A stretch of 64,000 nucleotides of DNA from Amaurobius ferox (lineage: Eukaryota > Arthropoda > Arachnida > Araneae > Amaurobiidae): contig OX578152.1 in the NCBI GenBank assembly GCA_951213105.1, positions 69,915,180-69,979,179 on the forward strand, in the 5' to 3' direction. The position numbers were made by a program, and so were the translations under genes. How positions within the stretch are numbered: the stretch's first letter is position 1; each line of letters starts with the position of its first letter. The notes below the pieces were generated by a model that searched no databases, was not told where the DNA came from, and was given only the letters and a program-made list of their open reading frames with translations. Shown in pieces: positions 47,601 to 59,715 of this stretch.

Positions 47601-49050
47601 TTTCTAGGCATCAGATTTAGCTGTGTTGAGCATCAATTTAAGTTCAGCTTTGTTTTGTGTATATTTAGCTTTGGATGTTATAATTTAACTTAAAGGCGCA
47701 GAGTTTTTAGAAATAGCTTTTAACCTCTTAGATAAAGCGGTTCCTAAATGGTAACAAAATTCCTAAATTTAGTAAGATCGTTACTCCACCATGAGAAGCA
47801 ATTACGTTTCCTTGTGGGATTTTTCTTGTGGGTGACAGGAAATGCGCAGTCTTTAACTTTCTTGTTAAAAATTGTGAAAAAATTGTCGAAAGCTTGGGTG
47901 TTATCACTTTTTAAAATAATCTAAATAGAATTCAAAATTATGAAAAAGTTTACCAATACCAAATATGTTTTTAGGGAAATCGAATCATTAGTAATAATTT
48001 ACAAAGAGAAACCTAATTTATGATCGTTAAAGGAGTCTCGATTAGATATTTCCCAATTTTGAATTAAATCATAAAAGGCGAAGCTTACCATTGTTAAGAC
48101 TGGAAAACCTTTACCAGAATGTGAGACAAAAAATGGACCCCAGCCAGGATTATTGCAAATAATAAGATTCATGAAAGTCCATGGACGCTCATAGACCTTT
48201 TTCCAGAAGGAGTAAACTCAAGGATAAGACGTATAATATCGACTAGTTCTTGCATACATAAATAATCATTGTGACCTTAAACATCTAAGAGGAGCAAGTG
48301 CCCCTTCCCTTGCCTTATAGACGCATATGTTATTGGCTAGACAAAAATTAATGGCGCTGTACCCTCTCTGATCAACCAAACCATATCCCGGCATATTTTG
48401 CTCTAGCATAAAAATCACCAAATAAAAGATAACTTGTGCTCAAAATATTTGAAGAAAAAATTCAAAGAAATATTCATATTATTATGAGGAAGGAAGTGAA
48501 TGCTAGAGATAATTAGGCTTTTATTAAAAGGAAGATTAATTTCAACAAAGACAGAGGACAAGATATTAAATTTAAAATTGTAAGACAAGTTATTATTACA
48601 AATGATTATTGACTACTTTTGATATTGAGAACAGAATTGAGTGAAACCAAAAGAAGGATATAATATTTTTCTTTTAATAGCATAGGGTTCTTGCATACAT
48701 AAATAATCAAAAGACCTCTTGTGACTTGACGCGCATAGTTGTGTGCAGAGAGTGAGTAATTGGAATTAATTTGAATTCCAACAAAAACATTTTTACTATT
48801 TTTTTAATTTACAGAAAGATTATAATTAGAAACAATGATAGACGATTTAAGAGAAATGGAGCAAAATTATAAAAATCTAAATGGGGGGGGGGGGGGGGAG
48901 GTCAAAATTGCAGTATTACATGAATAATGTTCTTGAATACAGATAAAATCTAATTTTAATTCTATTGTTGCTTGAAGAACTTAATTATGGGACGCTAATG
49001 AGTTGTTAGTATTAATTTGAATCCATTTTAAAACCATAAAAATAATCCAG
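44690..49050 (-). mobile_element. LINE (I-like, RNase H-bearing), decayed
   Basis: A nearly full-length non-LTR retrotransposon on the minus strand. The 3' region near 44720-44790 carries the reversed motif 'cctgaagaagactagatgg', similar to 3' UTR ends of several LINE groups. Domains follow the usual order (see the pseudogene entry). The 5' limit is taken at the start of recognisable endonuclease similarity and could lie further out. A G run near 48884-48898 interrupts it. Confidence 0.8.
45190..49050 (-). pseudogene. LINE ORF2: endonuclease, RT, RNase H, zinc knuckle
   Basis: Conceptual pieces across frames, 5' to 3'. About 49040-48900: QINTNNSLASH and ELKLDFICIQEHY, typical of the start of an APE-type endonuclease. 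About 47230-47100: SRVIVLHKSG, the RT fingers block. About 46960-46890: IDVRGAFDNLNW, RT motif A. About 46780: QQGSVIAPILWN, RT motif B. About 46290: IITYGSSVWG, then RTFLLKIAS and ILDIPSMHTVLK of the connection region. 45878-45627: RLAAKNAVFQAEITAIAYA and WVAKN, an RNase H domain, ending in VKAHVGNLGN and IADST. About 45340-45270: CICNYFGDIDHYIISCPHT, a C-terminal zinc knuckle. Many frameshifts and stops; inactive. RNase H plus APE endonuclease points to the I superfamily. Confidence 0.8.
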
Positions 49051-49590
49051 GAATTAGAGCAAAGAAGTGGAGATATTGAAGAATAGAATGATAAAAATAA
49101 TTGTCATAATAAATAAATTTTTAAAACACAAATTAAATATACTATTTAAAAGTTTCTAAAGCCTTAATTCATTTTTATTCCGCTTGGTAAGAAAGGCAAA
49201 CTGATCTGTCATGAGTAGAATGTTTAATAGGATAATTAGATCCCATTCCGTTCGGTGAATGGCAATTAATGCATAAAAGTTCATTTGCCTTATACTATAT
49301 ATAGTTTCAGATGTTTCCGCACTTACTGTACTTCCCAGAGACAAACGGGCTTTATTTTTCCAGAGCTTATCAATTGGGATTCAAGATGACAAATTGTAAA
49401 GTATTTCTTTGGCGCCTAGAAAAGTATTTCTTTGTCGAGAATTTTAAAATGAGCAACAAGGAGAATAGTCTTGAATATTTGAAATACTCGATTTTCTACA
49501 TGGTCCCAGTCTTGACACTTGAAACACATTTTAAGTGTTATGCATTTTTTAATATAGAAGGCATTAAAAAATAAAAAAACCTTTTTTCTT
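49051..49590. other. No gene seen
   Basis: Two short overlapping open frames occur here on opposite strands without any recognisable feature. They lie next to the LINE 5' side and may be decayed LINE or flanking sequence. Confidence 0.4.
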
Positions 49591-49593
49591 TTC

Positions 49594-50040
49594 CAGTAAG
49601 TCATTGCCTCTATGGAAGTCAGAAGGGCCAAATGTGGCCCGCAAGTTGTTCCAATCCGGCCCGCGGCCCGATAGTTACATGATTAAAATAAACATGGAAA
49701 TATAATTAATATAACATCTATAGTATTTTAAGATCATGATACAAATGAACACTTGCAAACTATTCCAATGAGGATTCAAATTTCACATTTTTAGAACCCT
49801 CTAAATGTTCGAGCAAGGCAACAGCAGTTTCATGCTTCCCATAATGTTATTCAAAAATAATTTATTTCGAATATTTTAAATCACATTTCATATTTTAAAA
49901 ATCTATGTTTATTTTACTGTCCATTTTGTACTTTATATATTACACGCAAATTTTGGGCACGCCTTTTTAAAAGTTATTTTGGCCCACTTAATGTTTGAAA
50001 ATATATGTGGCCCTTGCGTCGAAAAGTTTGGATATTTCTG
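49594..50040. mobile_element. Short hAT-like element (candidate, 447 bp)
   Basis: CAG/CTG ends, and near each end a 'ggcc' block: 'gggccaaatgtggcccgc' near the left and 'ggcccttgcgtcgaaaag' plus 'tttggatatttctg' near the right. This arrangement (a 'CCAAACTT ... GGGCCAC' end) is familiar from hAT-derived short elements in animals. No target duplication was seen. Confidence 0.4.
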
Positions 50041-51545
50041 CATTAGATAATACACTACTACTTCGTAATTGGATTTTATAGGTCTGTCTTCCTTTGTTGA
50101 CGAGTTTGTTATCTTTACTTTTTAAATTCTTTGCTAGGGGGCGCTCCAATATTCGATCGGGCATGGCCACTTTCTGTAGCTAAACCTAATGTGAATACCA
50201 CGTACATTTCACTTTAAAGTTAGTGTTTAAGGGCGTTCCTAGGAAACTTGTATATCCATACTATTAAAAGTCTAAAGTCAACAACTGCATTTCGCAGCTA
50301 GCGAGTACTCGTGTTAATCAGATTTTTTATATATGTGTAAAAAACTCATGAAAAGCTATAAAACATTCCCGCACTACCGACAATTTATGTCAAAGCACCT
50401 ATAGAAGCTCTTACCTGGCCCAGAACTCAAAAGTTAGACTTTCAATTTTTTGTATGAATAGAAGACAGACAAAAGCCTCAAGAAGTCAGATTTTAAAAAA
50501 ATAGTTGATAGTTTTTTTAATACATATTTTGAAAACGAGTATTTTAAATATTATGGACAATTCTCCGTGTTGCTCATTTTAAAATTCTCGCCAAAGAAAT
50601 ACTTTTCGAGGTATGGTTTTTACAATTAGTCATCTCGAATTTCAATTGATAAGCTCTAGAAAATGCAACTGTTTTCTTTTGTCACTGATATTGTTAATTT
50701 TTACAATTAAATTAAGGATTCAATAACTTTTATTTCAACGTGTCGCGCAACAGATCACAGTATCACTTACGAGAAATGAGTTCTCGGATGTGTGTCCTGA
50801 CCGTGGGTTACTTCGACTCTTGAAAAGGAATTTACGGATTTCGTAATACAATCTTTAAGTGATTGCTTTCCTAATTATCGCATTCTGCGCGTGTGAGAAT
50901 AAATAAGTTTTATTATGGGTGAAAAATTCACAGTCGTCTATTCTATCTTTTCGAGGGTTTGGGAATGTAATATTGCTTTTTCACCCTTGGATGGGGGTGG
51001 GGGCGGAAGGGGACAGAAACTCTTGCAATTTTTACTCTTATTTTGACTCTCGAGAGAGGGGGCGACCAGAGGAGAGGAAGGGGGATGCCCGGCTCAGAAC
51101 TTGTATACAGTATTAAAGCTTATTGCAAAATAGCGAAGTTTCTGTCAATCGCTCAAAATTAGCATTGGCGAAATTTTAGACAACCTTACAAAGTGAATTT
51201 TTATGCCAAACAACATAGTTTTTTGTAGCCAGCTAATGTTTTTTCCAGTGGTGAAGAGTAAAGGGAATTTTGGGGAAAAGCGCCTGTCTAAACAATCCGC
51301 TGCTAAGCAACATTTATATAACTGCACATATTCGAAGTACTGCATAAAATATTTCGAGTAATGTATTATGGATGTTGCACGGAGAGGTGCTGTTGGGTCA
51401 GGAATTGTTTCCCTAAATTTACTTCACGTATTGCTATTGTTCACTTTGCTGCAATATATGGTTTTACATTCTAATCATTGAAGCAATCTGCTCGTTTTAC
51501 ACGATGCAGCTGTCCGGACAGTATTGTATTTCATAGTATTAATCA
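50041..51545. other. No recognised element; no gene
   Basis: Mixed-composition sequence with a purine-rich stretch (51000-51080: 'gagagagggggcgaccagagg', trimmed). No frame carries family features. May include unique host intergenic DNA. Confidence 0.4.
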
Positions 51546-52698
51546 TTCAGTGAAATATTTTTTTATATAAAACGTACTTTGAGAATATTATCGAAACATA
51601 TCGGCGGTACACAGAACTCTTTTACATTTAATTTTTCGCATTCTCATATTTTGTAAGGAGATAGAATAATTTTATTCCTTTTGGGCTTAAGAGCAGTCCA
51701 AATGACTGCTGTTGAAAAAAAAAATCGAAACCAAACAAACAGAAAACACAACCATGACTTGTCGGGCTATAAATCGAATAAAATATAATTTAGACTTAAA
51801 ATCGCCGAATTAGTGTCATTATGATATCCACATCGAAAATATATTTCATTTTCTGTATTTTTTCTTGGCCAGTATATGAGCTACGGAAATAATGATTTGG
51901 AATGAGACTATCCGCTAAAAAATCTCTCCCCCCTCTTCCATTCCACATTTATTGCAAACAAACACTATTTCAATGACTCAAGAAAACTAGGAATTCTAAA
52001 AATGGGCGTGTACAAATATGGCTCGGGAATATATACAATTTATGCATGTTTCAGCTATTTACAATCAAATCCCGTGGATATTTCCTAAATTTATTGCAAA
52101 TAAATTCTATATTTCACATTTATTACAAATGAGCTTTATTTCATTAAAAACTACGGATGTTTGAAATGGTAGTCTACAAATGTGGGCGTGGCTATATACA
52201 TATACGCAATAGATACACGTCTAGGCTATTTGCAGTTGAACCTTGTAGATATTTTCTACATAATTTATTGGAGCGAAACGAACGTATCTCCATTATACTC
52301 GACGCTTTTGAGAAAATGTTTGAAGTTTTTCTAAAAAACACCTTGGGAGATCTTGGTTACTTTTGGCTGGTTGTTAAAGGATATTGGTGTAAAGGATATA
52401 GAAAAAGCGATGCTGTCGATTTATCATCAACGATGGTCTGCTTCTAATGCTATAGTCTAATATTTTAAAATCGATGGCCTTCTCTCCTTTCTAGGGTAGG
52501 GATCTTTAATTCTCTCCTTCCTAGAGCAGGAAGGGTAACACGTGACCTTGTGTCGCTGATCCTAAAGTAATGGACTAAGCCCCGTTGTGCTTTCCATGTA
52601 CCAACCACTAATGACTCCAGTTTCAACGTCGGTAAGAACACGAAGCTATTCCCCAAGTCGTTTCATTGCCCCGAGTAAAATCATTGCAAGATACCCAT

Positions 52699-52983
52699 TC
52701 TTCTTCTTCGACCCAGACAGTCGGACCTACCCGAAAGACATCGGTATCTGCTTGGACGGAAATGCCACCAAATTCAGACCGGAACCCAGTGGAGGACGGC
52801 ATCCATAGAGACTGTATCCTCACTCACCTATCACAAATCTCTAGGAAGGACTTACGAATCCACATTCTTAACGTGACTGTACTCCGCGTGAACACGAGGA
52901 CAGTTTGGGTAGAGGCGGGAATCGTGCTTGGATCGTACAAGTGCAATCCCAGCGCGCTAATCACTGGGCTATCCCACTCCCGG
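52699..52983 (-). mobile_element. SINE1 copy, diverged, GAA tail
   Basis: On the minus strand: A-box region 'gatagcccagtgattagcgc', then a body matching 14430-14725 ('ccactgggttccggtctga'), 3' core 'ggtaggtccgactgtctggg', and a GAA-rich tail (52699-52710). The B box is mutated (acgattcccgcc). Older than the copy at 14430. Confidence 0.85.
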
Positions 52984-54364
52984 GATTGCTCATTTGCTCA
53001 TGTTTGCCTATTCACCGGTTACTGAAAAACAATATCAAGAAAAAATTTAGAAAAATGTATCTCATTCTGTGATATTATTTATACATTTATAAACAATTTG
53101 TATATACACAGCTTTCTAAAAACTTTTTGATTTGGACCCAAACAAAATGAATGAATGTTCTCTTTATAAACGAATCGAGATTGCCTTGCCATTGGTCAGT
53201 ATATGTGGGCTAGTCTGGAGAAAACAAGTAACATGCAACCGCAGCCCAATAACACTGAACTATTGAACACCATATAGCACATGGTAGTGGGATGAATTCT
53301 GCTGTAGTATTTTAGAGGTAAATAAAACCCCTAAATGCACTCTACATGTTTTTCTCATGTCTAAAAACGTCATGAATTATGTACTATTAACTGATCCGTG
53401 CTTAACTTTCGTGGGTGTGTATATGTCTTCCCTAATAATTTTAATAGGGCACCAACGGCCCCGCTTTCGTCAGTTCCAGACACGTTTTGAACCACAAATA
53501 ACATATTGAACCCCAATTTTGTTGTGGGTTCCTCGAACACCTTAATGTTTTTTACTCGTATTTAGTGGGGAAAGTGCAGACATATATGCATAAATTTTGT
53601 TTGAGGTTATTAATTCCTCAAGTTTTTTATTTCTCATTCCCTGTTTAATATAGTATATAAAATGTGTATGGAAATTTACCTCTTAGACTGTTTATTGTAT
53701 TCGGAATACAAGATTTTAACTCAGAAATTACTTAAAGTGAAATTTATTGTTATTTTTATCATTGTTAAAAATACCTAAAAATAAATTTAACATTCTTTTG
53801 TCACTTTTATAAAGATAATTGAGTTAAATTCACAGATTATCTGTATATTGTATATAATACAGAATGTTGCGCCTACAAAAGTAAGACATAAGGAATAAAT
53901 AATTATCTAGGGAAAAAAAAACATTCTGTACTAACTATAATTTGCTTCATTTCAGCGTCTCAGTCGTCTTACTGTGTTAGATAATCTGACTAACTAAAAT
54001 TTAAATTAGACTTAAATTCTTTAAAAAATACATGGTTAGATTAACACAATTTAAAAGTTACAATTTAAAATTAAGTTACAATAAAAAAATTTCGGAATTC
54101 CCAATAGTTTGTCACGTCGGCGCCTAAGGGAGGCACCGTAGGAAATTAAAGAAACTGAAAATTCTGACAATTATGTTCCATTGTCGAAAACTAGGACCGC
54201 AATTAAAATTTACAAAATAATACTTTAGTTGAAATTTTGGAATGATGCACGAACACATAGAACTTTAGATCTGAGTATTTTTCAATTTTGTATTACAGTA
54301 AAAATGAGTGCAACGAATCTGTGACATCGGTCGAAGTTTGAGTAGTGACAACCATTAGTATAAG

Positions 54365-54480
54365 GATGACTCCCCCACTGGGTTGCGATCTAAATTGGGT
54401 GGCACTTCCCGACCGTCCAAACAGTTACTTTACACCTTTCTGGTAGGTCGGATGGTCTGGGGCTCAACAACAACAACAAC
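54365..54480 (+). mobile_element. SINE1 copy, 5'-truncated, with TSD
   Basis: Last 115 bp of SINE1 ('cccccactgggttgcgatct' to 'ggtcggatggtctgggg' and CAA tail). Target-site duplication acaaccattagtataag (54348-54364) versus acaaccattagcataag (54476-54492), one mismatch. Confidence 0.9.
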
Positions 54481-55984
54481 CATTAGCATAAGTTCTGAAC
54501 TTAATAGATTCTATGGGCGCTCATAGGGGAGGAAGAAGGGACCCGTCCCTAGATGTTCAAGGTCACAAGGCCCAGGCATCAAGTTTGTCGATGTCGTACA
54601 TCTTATCCTTAAGTTTGATCCTCTGATGGCAGTTGTTTGCCCCCTAATAGGAAAAGTTCTATGATCGCTCGTGATAGATTCATAATACCTTTTTCAATTT
54701 CAATATGTGGGACAAAATGCACCTACACAAGATAGGTCATGTGATAAAAAGCGTTACTGATCAAGCGTTAAAAGCCGTTAGTACACTTTATTCTTTTTCG
54801 TAAGTTTTTGCATGGTATTGTTTTACACTAGACTATGAATAGTAAAACATGGGTAAATGAATAATCCAGCAAAGATTTTACTTGGGACAATACAATGATC
54901 AGGAATACAGCTTCTTATTTTTGCTGACGTTGAAAGCAAAGTTTTGCATGCTTGGTATAATGAAAAATATAATGGGACTTAGCCCATTACTTTAGGATCG
55001 GCGACTCAAGGTCATGTGCCCCCATTGGTACCCTAGGAAGGAAGAAATTTCCGTGATTTTGAGTCATCACTTTTAAAGTCATGGACAGTAACATTAGGCA
55101 TCAGCCCACTTTTAGAGATAATTCGACAGCATTACCAATCTATGATTTTATTTTTCCATGTCTTTCTCACCAACGCCTTCTAACTACCTGAAAATATAGT
55201 AATCCAGTTCTCCCCAACGTTTTTTGGAAGAATTTCAACTTCAAACATTTTCGTATAAGCGTCTAGTATTATGGAGATATGCTCAATTCGCTCCAATAAG
55301 CATAAAGTAAAAATATTTTCAAGATTTAGTTGTGAATATACCAGACATGTATCAATTGCGGATATGGCCACGCCCACATTTGTACATTCCCATTTTAAAC
55401 ATTCGTAGTTTTTAGGCAAATAGTGCTTATTTGCAACAAATATAAAATATAGAATTTATTTGTATTAGAAAAACCTACTAGATTTAATTATCTATAGCCG
55501 AAGTATGCATGGATTGTTACATGGCCACGCCAATATTTGTACACTTTCATTTTCAGCATTCGTGTTTTTTTGAGGCATTTAAACAGTGTTTATTTGCAAT
55601 AAATATCAAAGGGAGGGGAGTAAATTTGTAAGCGGTTGGTTTAATGCCAAATTACTATTTGCATAGCTGCTAAAATGAACAAGAACAAATACGGAAATTG
55701 ACATATTTTTTCAGTGTGGATTTCATATTGGCCCTAATTCTGCGGACCCAAGTCTAAATTTTATTTTATTTTATCTATAGCCCGACAGGTCATAAGTAAT
55801 TCGTTTCAAAGGCATCCATTTGGATAGCCCTTAATTAAACTCTAAACGGATAACACTATTTATTCTATCTCTTCACAGAGTATGAGATTGTTAAAATTAA
55901 ATATGGAATATTTTTGTATATTGTCCATAACTATCGCTAATATCTTGAAAGTATATCTTTCATAAAAAATTACTTTGTTTAATC

Positions 55985-56046
55985 TTTTGTAACGTACGTA
56001 TACAATCTTGGGTCTTTTTGTAACGTACGTATACAATCTTGGGTCT
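55985..56046. repeat. 31-bp perfect tandem duplication
   Basis: Two copies of a 31-bp unit (55985-56015, 56016-56046), each with the palindrome ACGTACGT and 'atacaatcttgggtct'. It lies at the outer edge of the right arm of the long inverted repeat. Confidence 0.9.
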
Positions 56047-57070
56047 GGAAATCTGTGTCCAATAAGGGTACATTGCTAATCATAATTGATAGAATATACA
56101 AGCATGAGCTGGAATGGGATTGCCAAGTCTAGAGTATCCAGCATATAAAACTTTCCGCGTGATGCACTCTACCAGTCCAGAGCTTCTATTTCTGAGGATC
56201 TCCGGCTATCGATGGGTAGGGTCCACTCGCTTCATCATTGTCCAAGAACCAGTTCTGCTCACCACGTCCTGAGTCTGGGAGCATTTGATCACGTGACAAG
56301 TTCTATTCTGTTAGATAGCAGAAAAAAACTCATCTTAGCGTATCTATACATGTAAGATCTATGATCACAGTGGCCACTCTGATCCAAGAGAAAAAGTTAA
56401 TCTTTCATCCCCACACCCGTCAAAGCAAGAGTTAACCCACACTTGAAAAGATAGAAATGACGACCCCGAACTTTCAACTCTTAATAGAACTTATTACTGA
56501 AACACCCAGCGGAATCAGAAGTCACTCGAAGTTGAACTATAAATATCCTATTATATTGGACATCTACGCCGTAAATCCCCAGAACGACCTAAATTCAGGG
56601 AGAAAATCTGAGAACATTTTCTTATGTGATACCAGGGTAGTTATCGTCCCGGGCATGACTAACTTAATTTTATTCTATTTAGTTCTGCGCATATGATGCC
56701 ACGGGAATAGCAAACGCGCGCTATTTGTTCTTGGGTTCTCAGGAGAGACAGAACTTGTTAACTGTAACTGTTATTCTGTCCACCGATGTCACCAAATCTC
56801 TTTGGACGTTACTGGGGAAGGCGTGCACAGCATAATTTAAAATATCTGCGCAAGTTGTTCAAGTCTGGATATTGCCCCTTCAAAATTGACAAACAATTTT
56901 TATTGTAATAATGCTGAAACTTGCTGTGTTTAGGCAACAACTTTCAAAGTGGCCGGTGGCGTCACGAATGATGAAAAGATAAGCTCGGCGACGTCAAACT
57001 GTCTACTTTTTAATTGGTTGCTGGTCTGATGACCCAACCTTATAATAATGAACCTTGGTTTATCTGGCGA
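56047..57070. other. Higher-GC unassigned region with a promoter-like motif pair
   Basis: GC content is visibly higher than in the neighbours. No protein-like frame was recognised; the frame 56457-56696 has no family features. A TATAAAA at 56144 and CCAGTC at 56172 are spaced like an arthropod core promoter. This may be an LTR or unique sequence. Confidence 0.35.
56144..56177 (+). promoter_or_regulatory. Candidate TATA plus initiator
   Basis: TATAAAA at 56144-56150 and CCAGTC at 56172-56177 place an initiator A (56174) 30 bp from the first T of the TATA box, the arthropod TATA/TCAGTY geometry. No transcript or downstream gene supports it, and LTRs carry the same arrangement. Confidence 0.3.
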
Positions 57071-57074
57071 GGTA

Positions 57075-57205
57075 ATTCATGGTCGGGGGAACGTTGTCAA
57101 GTATAGTATTAATTGAAATAATTTTTTAAGTTCTTTAAAGTGAAGGATAACATGCTATAATTGTGATCATTTGAATCAACTATACATATTTTTCAAAAAT
57201 AATGC
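57075..57205 (-). mobile_element. Family C fragment C4
   Basis: Contains 'ttgtcaagtatagtatt', 'tttaaagtgaagg' and 'tataattgtgatcattt', the phrases of the C3 3' part. Only this part is present. Confidence 0.6.
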
Positions 57206-57214
57206 ATTTCCACG

Positions 57215-57900
57215 TCCTTACGTCTTGCACGCTTGGCGAGGAATTTGGAAACTTTTGTAAAAGTTGCGAAATTGATGAAAATACCGCGAAATCGATAAAA
57301 ATATCGCCAAATTGATAAAAATGACACTACATCATTTAAATTAAATGTGTTTTGTTAGGACATAGTACTGTAATGATGTTTCGGTATCGTTTGTCTGTTA
57401 GTCTACCCCTTATCTAACTGTTGGTATCACTTGGCGATAAATTTGGCAACTTTTTTAAATGTCGTCCAATGTATCAAAACATCACCAACTAAACGAAAAT
57501 GTCTCCAAATCGATAAAAGGACATTAACGTGATAAAAATGACGCCTAATTGACTAAAATTCAATATTTGCAAAATTAAGTTCACTTTCCTTGATAATCCC
57601 TGTTGCTTTGTTGAAATGATTAATTTAATATCTTAATAACCCATTTCTCCACACGTCCGTTCATAACACTTGGTGAAAAATTTGGCGGGATATCGCCAAC
57701 TTTCCGATTTTTTTTTCAAATATTGCCAAATTGATTAAAATGTCGCCAAATCGATAAAAATATCGCTAAATTGATAAATATGACGGTAAATCAATTAAAT
57801 TAATTATGCTTTGTTAGGAGATATTATTGTAATGATGTTTCGGTAGCATTGTCTATCAATCCAACCATATCAGGAAAAATCGTTGTTCTCAATGATCACA
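57215..57900. repeat. Family F array, three units
   Basis: Three diverged units begin near 57225, 57435 and 57655 with 'acttggcgataaatttgg'-like sequence, followed by repeated 'tcgccaaattgataaaaa' and 'gtaatgatgtttcgg' (about 57371 and 57829). Related to 590-1080. Non-coding. Confidence 0.65.
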
Positions 57901-58149
57901 ATTATATCATGCTACCTGGTACGGTTGTAAAATTTGGAAACAAATAAAAAAAGTTACGAGCAGCTTAAAAATGGATTCTGGTATCAGAAAGTCGCGTTGT
58001 GTCGCATTCCAGTTAATTTTAATTGTTATGTCTCCATTACAGCAGTGACCTGGCTGTTGTGATCTTGCCCGGAAATGTTACTCGGATGGGATTGGGGTTA
58101 TAATTCATAGCTTTAATTCAAATCTGATATTAAGGGAACAATGGACGAT

Positions 58150-58850
58150 GAAATGTTTTTATTTATTTATTGACTTAGAAACATGAAAATTTGTATAAAT
58201 ATTCTTCTTAACATTGCTATATAAAATACCATTCAATTTTTTCAATTTTGTTATAATTTTGAATTTTTTTTAATTTAATTTTTTTTAACGAAAATTTGAA
58301 AATGCTCCTTGCGTGCTATTTGTTCACATTTTTGATTAATTTTACATTATGATTACTCAGAAACACATTATCAACAAATTTGGGTATTCCTTTTTAAATC
58401 CTTTAGAAAGTTAATTTTTTAAAAATATTTTTCTGCATTAAAACTTAATTTTCATCATTTAACCAGGTTCTTATTCACTTTTAATTACCTTAATAAAGTC
58501 CAATTATAAAATGCATACCCAGTTTCATTAAAAAGTTTGAAAGGTGTCTTTTGCTAAATTTCATGCATCTCAACCAAAAATTAAGACGTATGGAGCATTT
58601 TAAAAATGTAAAACCTTCGAAAATTCCATTTCGAGAAAAATGCATTTAACCTTTTGCTTACGGGTGGGACTGCGTCCATCCCAAACGAAGAACCTCCCAA
58701 AAAGACAGGTATTTGACATACCCTATCCCAAACAGTTCCACCCCTCTTTGCAGGAAATGGCGTCCATGGAAATCGCCAACAGAAACATTGCACTTGCTGC
58801 AGCAGGTGCAATGTTTCTGTCGGCGATTTCCATGGACGCCAATTGGACGG
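58150..58850. mobile_element. Family D copy 2
   Basis: Matches 10630-11330 over about 650 bp with few differences, from 'tttatttattgacttagaaa' to 'cgtccatggaaatcgcc'. It differs by carrying a large palindrome (58759-58840) instead of the right inverted arm of copy 1. Confidence 0.8.
58759..58840. repeat. 82-bp near-perfect palindrome
   Basis: Centred at 58799/58800 (ctgcag). Arm 1 (58759-58793) begins GGCGTCCATGGAAATCGCC and arm 2 (58806-58840) is its complement with about two mismatches (caa/gtc near the middle). Short look-alike frames on both strands here arise from the symmetry. A G run (about 58850-58864) follows directly. Confidence 0.95.
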
Positions 58851-58865
58851 GGGGGGGGGGGGGGC

Positions 58866-59095
58866 AAGTTAACACCTTTCGGGGTTTCATTGTCAAGTAT
58901 GGCATCAATCGAAAGATTTTTCAAAACTTTTAAAGTGAAGGGTAAAAAGTTATAATTGTAATCATTTGGTCCGAAGAAACCGATTTTTTGGAATTTTTCT
59001 TGTAAATTTTGTAAAAAAAATATCCTCACAAGCTACTTAAAGGATTCTGGTATGACAAAGTCGGGTTGATCTACACTCTATTAATTTTTTATTTG
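58866..59095 (-). mobile_element. Family C fragment C5
   Basis: 'ttgtcaagtatggcatcaat', 'aagtgaagggtaaaaag', 'tataattgtaatcatttgg' and 'gattctggtatgacaaagtc' follow the palindrome, matching the end of C3 and the start of C1. Confidence 0.6.
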
Positions 59096-59714
59096 AATTC
59101 GAGACAGTATAACAAATTCTAGCAAATATACGCTTTAAAAACAACTAGAAAAATCCCCCTACTATTATTTTAAATTCTGTCGTGATACACATCCCCCTCT
59201 TTTATTGAATGCCTTCTACGAAAAAAATAAGCAATATGATACCAGTTAAGAATATTTTCAAAATGCTACTTTAATTAATTATATTTACCTTTAAAAATTC
59301 CTAAGCTTTTTTCTTTTACTCCAACAATGCAAAATATTCTATCGTTATTGTTTAACATCTCCTCCACCATTTTAAACAAACGGTCTATCGAAAAAAAAAA
59401 TGAATATTTCAAAAGAAACTTTTAACTTTAGAAAATTTAGAAAACAATAATCAATTAAATTTCTTAAGAATATTTCAATGGATTTAAAAGGCGTGAAGAT
59501 ATTGTTGGATTTTTTTTCTATAATGCGGTCATTCCTCTGTTCTTTATATAGTAATAGCAGATTAAAATATTTCTTGAATAATTTTCTTTGACACGCTAAA
59601 GTAATAATTCTTTCCTCTTCTTCTTTAAGTATTTAATAGCTCCATAAAAAATGGAGAGAAATACTTATTTTATTTTGCAAAGTTCACTTCAACGGTAAGT
59701 GCTTGCAATTTCGT
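59096..59714. other. No recognisable feature
   Basis: AT-rich spacer, no gene seen. Confidence 0.4.
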
Positions 59715-59715
59715 C

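Larger units (their letters stand above)
51550..55985. mobile_element. Long inverted repeat (foldback-like), about 4.4 kb
   Basis: Arms 51550-52606 and 54935-55985 match in inverted orientation over about 1.05 kb with scattered indels. Matching pairs: 'atttaattttt.gcattctcat' type sequence (51630 / 55880), 'tgtcgggctata' (51757 / 55780), 'aaatgtgggcgtggc' (52169 / 55370), 'ctccattatactcgacgc' (52286 / 55262), 'gtcgctgatcctaaagtaat' (52552 / 54990). The 2.3-kb interior contains two SINE insertions and no transposase frame. It could be a foldback transposon or two copies of one element in opposite orientation. Confidence 0.75.

Noticed and set aside
52587..53025. 119-codon plus-strand frame
   Set aside because: It overlaps a minus-strand SINE1 copy; the reading frame is incidental.
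56457..56696. 79-codon frame in a higher-GC stretch
   Set aside because: No recognisable domain, no clear splice or polyadenylation context; kept only as an unassigned region.
58581..59029. Overlapping frames of 76-123 codons on both strands
   Set aside because: They cross the palindrome and G run of family D; similar peptides on both strands are a result of the symmetry.
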